Assembly: GCA_016584495.1 (NCBI GenBank)
Contig: WAID01000005.1
Location: 1,624,501-1,688,500 of the forward strand
Direction: 5' to 3'
DNA length: 64,000 nucleotides
Origin: Celoporthe dispersa
Lineage: Eukaryota > Ascomycota > Sordariomycetes > Diaporthales > Cryphonectriaceae
A model generated the notes under the pieces. The model was not told the DNA's origin and did not search any database. It was given only the letters and a program-made list of their open reading frames with translations. The translations under genes and the position numbers were made by a program. This document shows, piece after piece, positions 11,556 through 22,634 of the stretch (positions are counted from its first letter, which is position 1; each line of letters begins with the position of its first letter).

Positions 11556-14324
11556 ATGGCGTCCAACCTCAACCTCTTCTCCAGGCTTGTGCCTGCGAAT
11601 CAGCAGAGGTCCTTCTACGAGGAGCTCCGCTCTCGAAACGACGACGAATTTGACGTGGAAGATCGTGCTGGCCTCGCGCTGGACGAAGAGAACCTGAACC
11701 ATCAGTTTCAAGACGACGAGATCGATCCCGAAACCCTAGCCATCGAGAGCAGCAGGAATACGCTGGCCACCGACGCCCGCAAGCACAGACACAGCCCTGG
11801 ACGAGGCCAGAGGGCTCCAGCGTGGCCGCCACACGATGACGATGGGGATAATGATGTACCAGCATCGCTGCTGGTTGAAAATCATGACACAGAACCTCTG
11901 AACAAACCCGACAAGACCCGGAGAAGACCAGCTCCCCAGCATCCGGCGGTTGTGCCCGGCCCGTCAACGAGGAGAAACCGTGCCCAGTGGGAGGCCACCA
12001 GGAATCAGCAAAGGCTACATCAGGATGATACATTTGACGGAAGCCTAGCGCATGGTCGCAGCGAGCCAAGAGCGCTGGTGAACACGTTGATGGGAACAGC
12101 TAGGCAGAAGGCCGAGTGGAGGTGGGCTAACGTCGACAACCTCGACAGCTTCATGCAGGATGTCTACGACTATTACCGCGGGAATGGCTTCTGGTGCATA
12201 TTACTCGACCGCTTCCTCCATCTCGTCGAGATAGGCTTCATCGCCGTCTTCCTCACCTTCCTGACCCAGTGCGTCAACTACGCCCATATTCCCACCAGCA
12301 AGACCATGAAAGAGATCCTGGTACCCAAGTGCACGAGGCAGATGTCGGGGACATGGAACTTCGCGTTGTGGGTGACAGCATTCTACTGGATCTGGAAGGC
12401 ATTCCAGATCCCGCTTGATTTGCGACGCTTGTCCGTCATGAGAGACTTCTTCGTGCACCTCCTCGAGATACCAGAACACGATATGCAGACCGTGTCTTGG
12501 CAGGATGTGGTTGCACGCATCATGGAGTTAAGGGACAGTAATCCCAAGACGGCTGACCGCCAGAAGCCGGGACAGCGCAAGTGGCTCGGTAGCCAGTCCA
12601 AGGAGAGACTCGATGCCCACGATATAGCCAACCGCCTGATGCGGAGGGAAAACTTTCTCATCGCCTTGATCAACAAAGACATCTTGGATCTGTCCATCCC
12701 TCTGCCTTTTCTGAGTGGTCGTCAATTCCTCTCCCGCCTCCTCGAGTGGACGCTGAACTTCAGCATCATGGACTTTGTCTTTGACGAGCGCGGCCAGGTT
12801 AATCAAGAATTCCTCAAGGCAGACCGCCGGGGCCAGCTCAGCCAGAAACTGAGAGCGAGATTCCTCTTCGCCGGAATCATGACACTGATGATTGCACCAT
12901 TCATGGCGGGCTACCTGTTCATTATGCATTTCTTGACTTACTTTCACGCACGTGCTACCCGAGCGCCCTCCTGCCTGCGATTGCCTGGTTGCTAACTTGC
13001 GCTGTAGGAATACCACAAGAACCCGTCCTCCCTCGGGACTCGTGCCTACACGCCTCTTGCCGAGTGGAAGTTCAGAGAATTCAACGAGCTCCCACACATC
13101 TTCTACGAGCGCGTGAACATGTCGTACCCGTTCGCTAAACGGTACCTTGATCAGTTCCCCAGCGTTGTGACGGAGCGCCTGGCCAGGACAGTCGCATTCG
13201 TTGCCGGAGCCCTGGCCACAGTCCTGGCCATCGCCACGATGATCGACCCCGACCTCTTTTTGGGGTTCGAGATCACTCATGATCGCACCGCGCTCTTCTA
13301 CCTGAGCGTGTTTGCAGGCGCGTGGGCATTTGCCAGGGGCATGATTCCAGAGGACAATACTGTTTTCAACCCCGAATATGTCCTGCGCCAAGTCATCGAA
13401 TACACGCACTACGAACCGGAACACTGGAAGGGACGGCTTCATAGCTACGAGGTGAAGACGGAGTTCTCGGGGCTCTATAAGAACAAGGTCATCATCTTCA
13501 TGGAGGAGATTGTGAGCATCCTGATTGCGCCATTAATCCTTGTCGTCAGCCTGCCACGATCGAGCGACCAGATCGTCGACTTCTTCAGGGAGTTCACCAT
13601 CCACGTGGACGGCTTGGGCTATGTGTGCTCCTTTGCGGTGTTTGACTTCAAGAAGGTGCCGAAGCAGCCCAGCGCAGCAGGCGGTGACGTCAGAGGTGAT
13701 TACTATTCGACAAAACATGGCAAGATGGCGGCGTCCTTCTACGGGTTCCTCGACAACTACGTGATCAACCCCAAGACGGGCATACCGGGCCACCTACCGC
13801 CGAATGTACGACATCAGTTCCAGCCGCCCCCTGCATTCCCCGGCCTCCAATCACCAACGTTGGGGGCCGACATGACAGCATCGCGCCTGGGCCACAGCCA
13901 GATGGGTAGGCCCAGGAGTCGTGCCCCGGGCGGTTCATCGCAGGCAGGGAGAACGCCCAAGTTCGGGCCACTGCCGCCGTCCCTCTCCCCCATGGCGTCC
14001 ATCCTGCTCGATCCGCACCACCAGCCGCAGGTACAACCGCTCGGGAAGAGTGTGCAACGAATGCGCCACGGCAGGAAGGCGAGCGGTGGGTATGGAGAAG
14101 GGATTCTCGAGGAGGCTCCAGAGGATGGCAACGAAGACCTCGAGACAACACGAAATGAAGACGATGACGTGTACGAGAGCGGGCATGGGCTGGACCAGTC
14201 AGAATGGCAGACAGCGCCAGCACACGCGCTCGGTCGAGACAACAGCGGAGTGAACGAGGGCGAAGAAGAGGTTGGCGTGCTGGGGCTGATGTATCAGTTC
14301 CAACGAGAAATGAAGCATCGATAA
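11556..14324 (+). CDS. ATG9: Autophagy protein ATG9, lipid scramblase of Atg9 vesicles
   Basis: ATG9 is the multispanning scramblase that seeds the phagophore. The predicted protein has 902 residues: an acidic, disordered N-terminus, the ATG9 core with membrane segments near residues 218-237, 266-287, 436-461, 519-545, 560-577 and 625-648, and a disordered C-tail. Family landmarks include LDSFMQDVYDYYRGNGFWCI, EYHKNPSSLG, YPFAKRYLDQFP, HYEPEHW and SFAVFDF. The start at 11556 (MASNLNLFSRLVPA) is preferred over an ATG 21 bases upstream. Exons are 11556-12947 and 13008-14324. The only in-frame intron uses a GC donor (CAC|GCACGT), branch GCTAAC and acceptor TGTAG; it joins TYFH to EYHKNP. No indel is needed. 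The gene shares its promoter region with COG6, which also works in Atg9 traffic. Confidence 0.95.
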
Positions 14325-16718
14325 AGGCCTAACGAGACACTTGTTTTTTGGGGGGGTTTCAGGCGTTCGAGGCTCTGAGGCAGAGGGTCACGGCGTTGGT
14401 AATACTTTGCAGACAGGGAGCACCAGCATCGAGCCGTCGACGGCGCTTAGAGAGGATCACATTGTCATGATCAGGGGACTGGAGTCTGGGCAGGCCTCAT
14501 CGCAAAGAAATTTTATTTAACTTTTACTCAATATTTTTTATTTTCTTTTGCCCCTTCCTCCTTGTCCCTTTTTTTTTTTTAAAACCCCTCTTGTAAAGGA
14601 TTTATACATGGATGAGTCTCATGTTCGGCTCAGGCAAATGTGCTGCTAATAGAACCGAGTTCACAACATCTCACCTAGCGATGCTGGGACAGGCATCAGT
14701 GATAAGGTGGCAGCACCTGGCAGGATGCAACTCGGAGACATCGGCCGTCGTGCGAAGGGGTGCAGGAAGGCTGTCTGGGAGTGCGACGGTATTTTCGACA
14801 TGGCCGCTCGGAGGGGTGCAGTCTGCCGACGGTTCTCCGAGGCGGCGCTCGGACACGGCTCCAGCACTCAAGAACGGAGGGAGACGAGGCCACGCAAAGA
14901 TTCGTATTTCCGGTTCGCGGTCTACTCGGGCGCTAGACAGGACGCCTACAAGTTCGGAGCTGCACATTCCCCATTCCCCGTGACCTCGATCCAGACGAAG
15001 AGACCTCGGGGTATTCGGTGACTGGAAGGGCAGGGGGCGGAGAAGGAAGGGCGCAGGAAGAGAGCGATGGCAAGTAAGACGAGGACCGACGGCTGAGCCG
15101 AACTGGAGGTGCACAGCAGTGCCGGAAGGGGGGGGGGGCGGTGCTGACGGTCACCTGCCGGACAGTAAATTTTTATCGGATCCGATGAAAGGAGGTAAAA
15201 TGAAGAAGACGGGGGGCGGGGGCAGAAAGAAAAATGTATTTTTTTTTTTACAAAAAAAAAAAAGAGGGCCACGGTCACACTCTGTAGTGCTGGCACATGC
15301 ACTATGCACTATGCACCCCATAAATGGGGTCCCGGAACCCCGGATGTGGTTCTCGATAGCCTGCGATAGGCAGTCTGGGCTTGAGAGTTTAACACACTGA
15401 GCCCCATCGTCTTTTAGTTTAGGCTCGGCGCCGAGAGGGATTTTCCCTCCCTCTCTCTCTCTCTCTCTGTCTCTTCCTCTTGGGTTTTCCCCCTTAGTCT
15501 GGCTGCTGTCTGTTCGACAGGGTAAAAGCATACACAGCGAGCTATACCGGAAGATGTCGCGCAGCCGGCCTGGAGGGTGGGCACGCTGGCTGGGCTGGTC
15601 GGCTGCGGTGAAGGTATGCAGCTGTACTATGTACACAGGGCCTCGCACTCCATACGTGCGTGATGGCGAGCAAGGATAAAAAGTACGTAGCAGGCTGCCC
15701 GTTGGAAGCAGCGTGCCGTGTTCGAGAAGCCACGAGCAGTGGGCCTCCCTCCTCTACAGGGCGACTTGTTGGCGGGCCGAGGTACCCAGCCCAGTGGACC
15801 TGAGCCTAGTGCTGCTCAGTATATGTGCGATAAGTGCTATGCTTGCTGTTTGTATGATTGTTTTATGTATTCATTTATATAAATTTTTCTTATTTTATTT
15901 TACCTTTTAATTTTTTTATTTTTTTTTTTTTTTTGCTTTTTCTTCTTCTTCGTTAGCGCAGGCTACATGCAGGGCATGGGTGTGGGTACTTACACATGAG
16001 TAGTATCTTAGCAGTACTGAGCCTGCAGGTGAGAGGGCAAGGTCCAAGGCCGAGCAGGCCACGCCAGGCTGGGACGGGCCAAGCCATCTCCAACAAAAGC
16101 TCTCCAAACGGGGGGAAGCTCTGACCGGGGGGGGGGCCACAGGCGCACCGCCATAGGACGGACCACCAGACCCTCCGCCCGCTTGGTCTCTTTCTCGGAT
16201 TTTTTATTCCAGTTCACGGTCCCGCGACGCACCAACACACACGCCTGCACCTGCTGCTGTACACCACCCGCGCAGTCACAGACGCCTCAACAACCTTTTC
16301 GGCCTACAGCCGTCACTGCCACTTCTCAATTGCCTCTCGTGAGCTCTCTCGACAGCAAGCAGACCTCCTCATCAACCCATCAGCTGCCTTTGCACGCAAA
16401 CACACACCCCCCTCCCCACTCACGGCTGCTACTACTTTCTGTGGTTGCGCAGCGAGCTTCCCGCCGCCGCCTTCCCTCGCCGACGTCTGAATATCCATTG
16501 CGTCACCATCAACCGACCGACCTCGACTGGGCGCACAGGGCTTCTCTTCCGCCGCTGCCTTCGCCAGACGCGACCTGTGCTGTTGCGGGCCTCACCCACT
16601 CCGACCCTACCCTCGCACATCGCCAGCCTGCGCCTACGAAAGGCCCCCCGACCCCGTCACCATCGCCAACCTGGATTTCCAGAAGTCACTCGGCGACGCA
16701 TCTGCCGCTGTGGCCCAG
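14325..16718. other. Intergenic region and long 5' leader of the mitoferrin gene
   Basis: About 2.4 kb without a recognisable gene. It includes homopolymer tracts (T run near 14570, A/T runs near 15240-15265 and 15910-15940) and a 12-bp perfect palindrome, ATCGGATCCGAT, near 15176-15187. From about 16180 to 16700 the plus strand is a CA/CT-rich leader without any ATG, followed by the mitoferrin start. Confidence 0.5.
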
Positions 16719-18208
16719 ATGGCCCAGCCCAATGCTGAGCCCGCAGAGGACTACGAGTGAGTCGACGCCCCCAGGGAGTGCTGCGGTTCTCTGCCGCAGC
16801 GCACAACACACTGCGAAGATGACAGGCTGTATAACGAACTGACTCTTTGGGCCCTCGACACAGCTATGAAGCCCTCCCGCCCAACTTCTCCCTGCTGCAG
16901 AACATGGCAGCCGGCGCCTTCGCAGGTATAGCCGTCAGTGGCCCAGCTCCCCCGCCCCGTCCGGACCTCCCGACGCGCTCGACGCAACCCGGCACATGCT
17001 GACACTCTTGAGGGACAGGAACACACTGTCATGTACCCCATCGATGCTATCAAGGTACGTCCTCTCCCGCGCGGGCGCTCGCCCCTCCCGCCCGCTGCCC
17101 TTTGCTTGGGTATACCTCGGTATCTGACGCACAGCCTCCACACAGACTCGAATGCAGGTCCTGAACCCATCGCCCTCCGCTGTCTACAATGGTGTGATCC
17201 AGGGAACATACCGCATGGCGACCGGCGAGGGCGTCATGAGCCTATGGCGGGGCATGTCTAGCGTCGTTGTCGGTGCAGGCCCTGCGCACGCTGTCTATTT
17301 CGCTACCTACGAGGCCGTCAAGCACCTGATGGGTGGGAACAAGGCCGGCGTGCATCACCCCCTGGCTGCTGGTGAGTGAGAGAGAGAGAGAGGCCCCCTC
17401 CCCCCCTCCCTTCATCATGACCCCCCTTCCAGCATGTAGCGCAGGCAGAGGAGTTAACGAGGAAGGCAGCTACCAGCGGAGCCTGCGCAACCATCGCCAG
17501 CGATGCGCTCATGAATCCCTTTGATGGTATGTGACCCATCATCCCGCGCACCTAGGCGGCGCCTCTGTGGCAATGCCTAACCAGCTAACGCAACTGGTCT
17601 AGTCATCAAGCAGAGGATGCAGATTCAGAACTCAACCAAGATGTACCGATCTATGACCGACTGCGCAAAGTACGTCTACAAGACCGAGGGTCTCGGCGCG
17701 TTCTACGTCTCCTACCCGACCACGCTCTCCATGACCGTCCCCTTCACCGCTCTCCAGTTCCTTGCCTACGAGACGATATCGACAACCATGAACCCTTCCA
17801 AGAAGTACGATCCTTTCACCCACTGCATCGCCGGCGCTGTTGCTGGTGGTTTTGCGGCCGGCCTGACAACGCCCATGGACGTGATCAAGACCATGTTGCA
17901 GACAAGGGGTACCGCATCGGACGCGGAGCTCAGGACAGTGAACGGCTTCGTGGCTGGCTGCAGATTGTTGTATCGGAGAGAGGGTTTCAAGGGCTTCTTC
18001 AAGGGGATCCGGCCCAGGGTGGTCACCACAATGCCCAGCACAGCCATCTGCTGGTCGGCATATGAGTTCTCCAAGTATGTACTCAGCTTCTCTCTCTCCC
18101 TCGCCACGGCCCTACCCCGAGGCCCGAGCTCCGTGATCACCAAATCACCGTTGCTGACTGCTTACACTTTCTAGGGCGTACTTCATCCGCCAGAATGACA
18201 CGGTCTGA
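16719..18208 (+). CDS. MRS4: Mitoferrin, mitochondrial iron carrier (Mrs3/Mrs4 family)
   Basis: Mitochondrial carrier of 310 residues predicted to move ferrous iron across the inner membrane for haem and Fe-S synthesis. Three carrier repeats show PIDAIK, PFDVIK and PMDVIK signatures. Residues typical of Mrs3/4 include AGIAEHTVMYPIDAIKTRMQ and QVLNPSPSAVYNG. Seven exons: 16719-16756, 16864-16933, 17019-17054, 17146-17371, 17470-17526, 17603-18074 and 18175-18208. They total 933 nt and all six introns are GT-AG. The ATG at 16719 (MAQPNAEPAED) is the first in frame after an ATG-free leader. Mrs3/4 assignment rests on overall resemblance; a general SLC25 carrier is certain. Confidence 0.93.
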
Positions 18209-19045
18209 GAGGTGACGCCAGTCATGATCGGAGCTTTCGCACCAAGGGACGCCTGGGGTACGCCAAATCCCCTCCCCACCCCCCAGGCCGCTTGGTGCCG
18301 CCTTGTGTAGCCCTCCTCCTGCCAGCACCCCGCGACCGCCTGTGGATCACAACCTGATGCTGCGTCATGGGTCGATCCCCGAGGTGCCCGCCCATATAAT
18401 TTACGCCGCTTGGAGGAGCTACTTATTTTTTCTCTCTCTCTCCATCTCCAGAGAGAGTAGTGCGTGGAAATAGCTGAAGAAGCTGTCGCGGGGAAACACC
18501 CCGCGGGCCGCAGATCTTCAAACTGCTCACATAGAGCAGGGGCCACTCGGCCGATGTACATAAAAAGAAGAGAAAAAAATCATTGAATTAAGGAGTGTAC
18601 GGCCGGACGGGACATTCGGAAAATAGAGAAAGAGAGCGCCTGGTTATTCCTCCCGTTTTCCTCCAGCCATGAATTGATGATCACTTCGAGTGACTTGCAC
18701 AACCACTGAGGAGAAAGGTGGTCTGATTTGGCCTTGGAGAACAACGTGGCAGACAAGATGGCTTGTGAATATTCGAAGTGATATTTTTTTCGAGCATGGG
18801 GAGCCCACTACTGACTTACTACCTCTCCTCTTTGTCTTTCGGGTTGTCACAAACGCCTTACCCGCTGCTCTGCATGCGCATGCCCATCATCACGTCTTTG
18901 CAGCACCTGAACTCCGCCCGATTCTGCCAGACTCCGTAAAGGATATATATATATAAAAGAAAAGAAGAAGGAGAAAGAAAAAGAAAAAAAAAAGAAGCAA
19001 CGCCTTGCAAAAGTGCTAATACGAGTGGAAAGGACCGAAAAACAC
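18209..19045. other. Convergent 3' intergenic region
   Basis: About 840 bases between the 3' ends of the mitoferrin and TPR-DnaJ genes. No gene is recognised. An A-rich tract lies at 18950-19000. It probably holds both 3' UTRs. Confidence 0.5.
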
Positions 19046-19648
19046 CTAGCCGAATGGCGACCCGCCGCCACCAAACTTGAACTGGAACTGCTGGCCGCCC
19101 TGCTGGAACATGAAGGGCATGCCGCCGCCGAAGGGGTTGCCGCCTTGTGCGTACGGGTGCTGGCGCTCCTGGGAGTTGGGGTCGTCGCCGCGGTCGAACC
19201 TCGCGCGCAGCTCCGGGTCGCCCAGGACCTCGTAGGCCTCGTTGATCTGGGCCATCTTCTTCTCGGCCTCCTCCTTGGTGACGTGGTTCTTGTGGGCCTT
19301 GTCCGGGTGGTACTGGACCGTCAGCTTGCGGTAGGCGGACCTGATCTGCCTCTCGTCGGCGTCGCGGGCCACGCCCAGGACCTTGTAGTAGTCCTTGTTC
19401 TTGGACCGGCGCAGCTCGGTCTGCGCCTCGCGGAGGAGCTTGTCCACGACGGCCTGCTTCTTGTCGGGCCGGGCCTCGCCCGCCTTCTCGAGCGTGCGGA
19501 CCGCGGCCTCGTATTCCTCGGACTCCCGCTGTTCCCTGGCGCGGTGGAGGAGCCCGTAGAAGGAGTTCTCGTCCAACGCGAGGGACTCTGTACAGTATTC
19601 CTTTGCCTTCTTGTTATTCGCCTGCGGACAGTTTGTCAGTCTCTCTTT

Positions 19649-19680
<32 letters not shown>

Positions 19681-20742
19681 CGTGTGTGCGCGCGCGCACC
19701 TCGCATAATCTCCCAGCTGACACCCTTTCTACGGTCCATTTCCACTCACTTCGTAGAAGCCATGACATGCCAACCCCACCAGCCTCGTGATGAGGTGTGA
19801 GGGCGCGGTCTCGGGGATGAAGCCATCCTGTCGTAGGCGGGCGATCTGCTCCGTGACCTCCTTGATGAGACCCGGGTCCTCGCCCGATGGCGTCAGCAGC
19901 CTCGTGGCGGTCACGGGCTGCTCCCTCTCGAGGGCTGTTTCGACCTTTGCCAGTGTCTTGTCGACGGCCTTCTCCTCCTTGAGCAGCTTCCTGCAGACCT
20001 TGGAGTCCGGGTCGGAGTGCAGGCACTTCCTGGTCTGCGCCATGCCCTGCTCGAGGTCGCCCATCGCGTAGAAGTTGGTGGCGGAGATCTTGATGTGCGG
20101 GCTGGTGTCGCCGGGCCGTAGGTTGAGGACGTGGTGCAGGTCGCCGATCCCTCCCGCGACCTCGCCCTTGGCGAAGCGACACCTGGACCGCAGCTCCCGC
20201 AGCGAGACGGCGCGGCTCGCGACCTTGATGGCCACGCTCGCCTGGTCGACGCACTCGTCCCAGCTGCTCCCCTCCGCCGCCGCCTCGGCCAGCTTCGCGG
20301 CGCCCTGGGCCTCCAGCAGCTCCTCCAGCTCGGGCGACGAGGCCCCGCCCGCGCCGGCCTGGAGGTACTGCTCCTTGGCGCCAGCCCAGTCGGCGTTCCG
20401 CGCCTTCAGCTTGCCCAGCTGCAGGTGGGCGCCCTCAAAGCCGGGGCGCAGCTCGAGGCAGCGCTGGAAGTCGCTGGCGGCCTGTGAGAGGCGCCCGAGC
20501 GAGAGGTAGGTGGTGGCGCGCTTGAAGTAGGTGAGGTAGTCGTCGGGGTCGCGGGCGATGGCGGCATCGTAGTAGACCAGGGCGTCGGGGACGGCGCCCT
20601 GGGAGAGGTAGTGTTGGGCCTGGTTGAGGAGGGCCTGGATGGGGGTGTCGGGGGGGATTTCGGAGGCGGAGAGGGCGGCCGCGGTGGAGGAGAGGGAGAG
20701 AATGCTGGCGGCGAGTGCCAGCCTCGAGAGCCGGCCGAGCAT
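19046..20742 (-). CDS. ER-lumenal TPR-DnaJ co-chaperone (P58IPK/DNAJC3 type)
   Basis: A DnaJ co-chaperone of the ER lumen, predicted to stimulate BiP/Kar2 and bind unfolded clients through TPR repeats. The 522-residue product starts with a signal peptide (MLGRLSRLALAASILSLSSTAAA). TPR repeats run from about residue 35 to 380 (ALVYYDAAIARDPDDYLTYF, QCLELRPGFEGAHLQLGKL-like units). A J domain follows at about 408-475 with the HPD motif in YHPDKAHK. The tail is Gly/Phe-rich, and no HDEL-type signal is visible at the C-terminus. The intron at 19622-19749 (GTGAGT...CGCAG) holds a CT/GT/GC microsatellite. Exons 993 and 576 nt are in frame without correction. The gene is divergent from the HAUS1-like gene. 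Confidence 0.92.
19649..19698. repeat. (CT)n(GT)n(CG)n compound microsatellite inside an intron
   Basis: On the plus strand a CT run passes into a GT run and then a GC alternation. It fills much of the 128-nt intron of the TPR-DnaJ gene. Confidence 0.85.
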
Positions 20743-21497
20743 TGTCGTCTGTTGTCTCGTCTGTGGTGGGAGGAGGGGGAAGGGCAGAGACAGATGAGGT
20801 TGTTGCGGCTGGACCGCGGTCGAGGGCGTCGAGGGAGGGGGAGGGCACAGCAAATGAATGAGCTGGACCCAAGATGCTGATGTCTAGGTGAAGAGGGAGT
20901 GAGGGTAAAAAAGGCCACAGTCGGTGGTGGGATGGCAGACGTGTCTACTGGGAGAGACAACAAGTTGGCCTCGAGGAGAGGGAGGGAGGGTGGTTTGTCT
21001 GGCCGTGTCTGGAAGAAAAAGGAAATGGATAGCTGGCCTCTTTGAGGGTTCCCGGCGATGGGTGGTTTGGCGCTGTCGTAATTCGTCCCAGTGTACAGGG
21101 CCATGTACTGCAGTAGTACATTGTACATTGTACACAAGAAGACATCGATCGATTAAGCCCGAGCCGGGCTCCAGGGTCCCGCCTCGACCTTGCGCGATAT
21201 CGAGGTACCCGCCGTAGTGGCAGACGACCGCCCAAAGTTCTGGTCACTTATCATCTCATGCGCTTTAGGCTGTACTTCACCCCTGCACCCCCCCGTGAAC
21301 CACTGCAGCCAGCCCTTGTCCTCGCCCAGCCAAACCAGTGAATCCCCCCTGACGCTGACCTGCCCGTGACGACGTGCCAGAGTCGCGTCGAGGAGGGAGC
21401 ATCTGAGTTCCCAGGGAGGGCCACAGAGACCCATCCTTTTTTTTTTTTACCTCGCGACAAGGCCCCCCCCCTTTTCCTCCTGGAATGTGACCTCCAG
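20743..21497. promoter_or_regulatory. Divergent TPR-DnaJ/HAUS1 promoter region
   Basis: About 755 bases between the two start codons. The sequence near 21094-21135 contains clustered GTAC-type words (GTGTACAGGGCCATGTACTG, TACATTGTACATTGTAC). No coding feature is recognised. A poly-T run at 21437-21449 lies in the probable 5' leader of the HAUS1-like gene. Confidence 0.4.
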
Positions 21498-22426
21498 ATG
21501 ATGGCTCACCTCCCGCCTGACGCCGCCATCTTCTCGCCCTCCGTTGCCCGCCAGGCCGCCTCGACGGCCAAGGACTGGAGCTATGTCGACAGCTGGCTGG
21601 CCTCCAGGTACAACGGCCGCCAGCCGCCGCCCTTTGAGAGAAACCCCGACACCTTGAAGGCACTCTTGGCCCTCGCTAGCCTCAACGAGGCGGCGGACGA
21701 GAACCGCGACCTGCTCGCCCGCGCTGAGGCGGACGCGCTGCAGGGGGTCAGGTCCGTCGACGAGGGCGTGGCGGGCGACGACGACGACGGCTCCATCGGT
21801 GTTTCTGCGTTCAGAGGGCAGGTCCTGGCTGCCCTGGAGGAGGGTCTCACCAGGGAGGGCAGGACCTCTCTCGACGCGATGGCCACCTCCGCCGTGCGCC
21901 TGGGCATCGCCCTCCCCGAGCCTGCACAGCTCGGACAGGCGATGCTCGACCTGCAGGCCCGAAACTTCGACCTCGAGCAGGCCACGGCGCGGGTCGGGGT
22001 CCTGCAGCGATACACCGACCTCGAGCTCGCAAGGCTCGACAGGCTGCTCGGGGAGGTCAGCGGCGACGGGTATCGGCCCCCTGCCGATCTTCCCCGGCAG
22101 AACCTCGACATGCAGCGCAAGACCAAGGCCATGGCCAGGCAGCTGGTCGAGATGAGGGACAAGGTCTCGTCCCTGGCGAGGGCGGTGGGCGTGCCTAGCC
22201 CGACGATCGAGCAGCTTCGCCAGGAGGAGGAGAGGTATCTCGAGCTCCTCGAGGCGAAGAGAGCCTGGATCAGCAGGTCAGCGAGTTCGAGGGTCTGCCC
22301 CCGGATACGGAGCAGGCACGCCAGCAGCTCGACATGCTGCGTAGGGAGCTGCGCAGCATCACCGACCGCCGTGACGCCGTCTTCGAGAACCTGGTCGAAC
22401 GCGAGACACCGCGAAAGGGAAGATGA
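21498..22426 (+). CDS. HAUS1: HAUS augmin-like complex subunit 1 homologue, with apparent frameshift
   Basis: Predicted coiled-coil subunit of an augmin-type complex, which recruits gamma-tubulin to spindle microtubules. Landmarks shared with fungal HAUS1-like proteins are DWSYVDSWLASRY, PPPFERNPDTLKALLALASLNEAADENR, a Leu-rich central region, YRPPADLPRQNLDMQRKTK, and a C-terminal coiled coil ending VFENLVERETPRKGR. Tandem Met codons at 21498 and 21501 make the exact start uncertain. There is no intron. The frame changes near 22265, where one missing base (CC for CCC in GAGCCTGG) restores EAKRALDQQVSEFEG; with it the product from the second Met is 308 residues. The gene converges on VAC14 with 208 bp between stop codons. 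Confidence 0.8.
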
Positions 22427-22539
22427 CACTTCGCGAAAGGCAAGGCTTGGCTTGTATAGTCTGTCTGGCATCTGATGCATTACTGCCCCCGGACCAAATT
22501 TCTCTCGGCTGGGTATTATGGTACGCTATGACATTTCCC

Positions 22540-22625
22540 AGAAAAGAGAAAAGAAAGGAAGGGAAGGAAAAGGAAGAAGAAGGAGAAGAAGAAAGAGAAG
22601 AAGAAGAAGAAGAAAAAAGACACGA
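22540..22625. repeat. Purine-rich GA/GAA tract between HAUS1 and VAC14
   Basis: An almost pure purine run (AAGAAGAAGGAGAAGAAG-like) lies in the short convergent spacer and probably belongs to the HAUS1 3' UTR. Confidence 0.7.
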
Positions 22626-22634
22626 GATTTATCA

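Noticed and set aside
14671..15114. 147-codon minus-strand frame downstream of ATG9
   Set aside because: No family resemblance, and overlapping frames of similar length exist on both strands.
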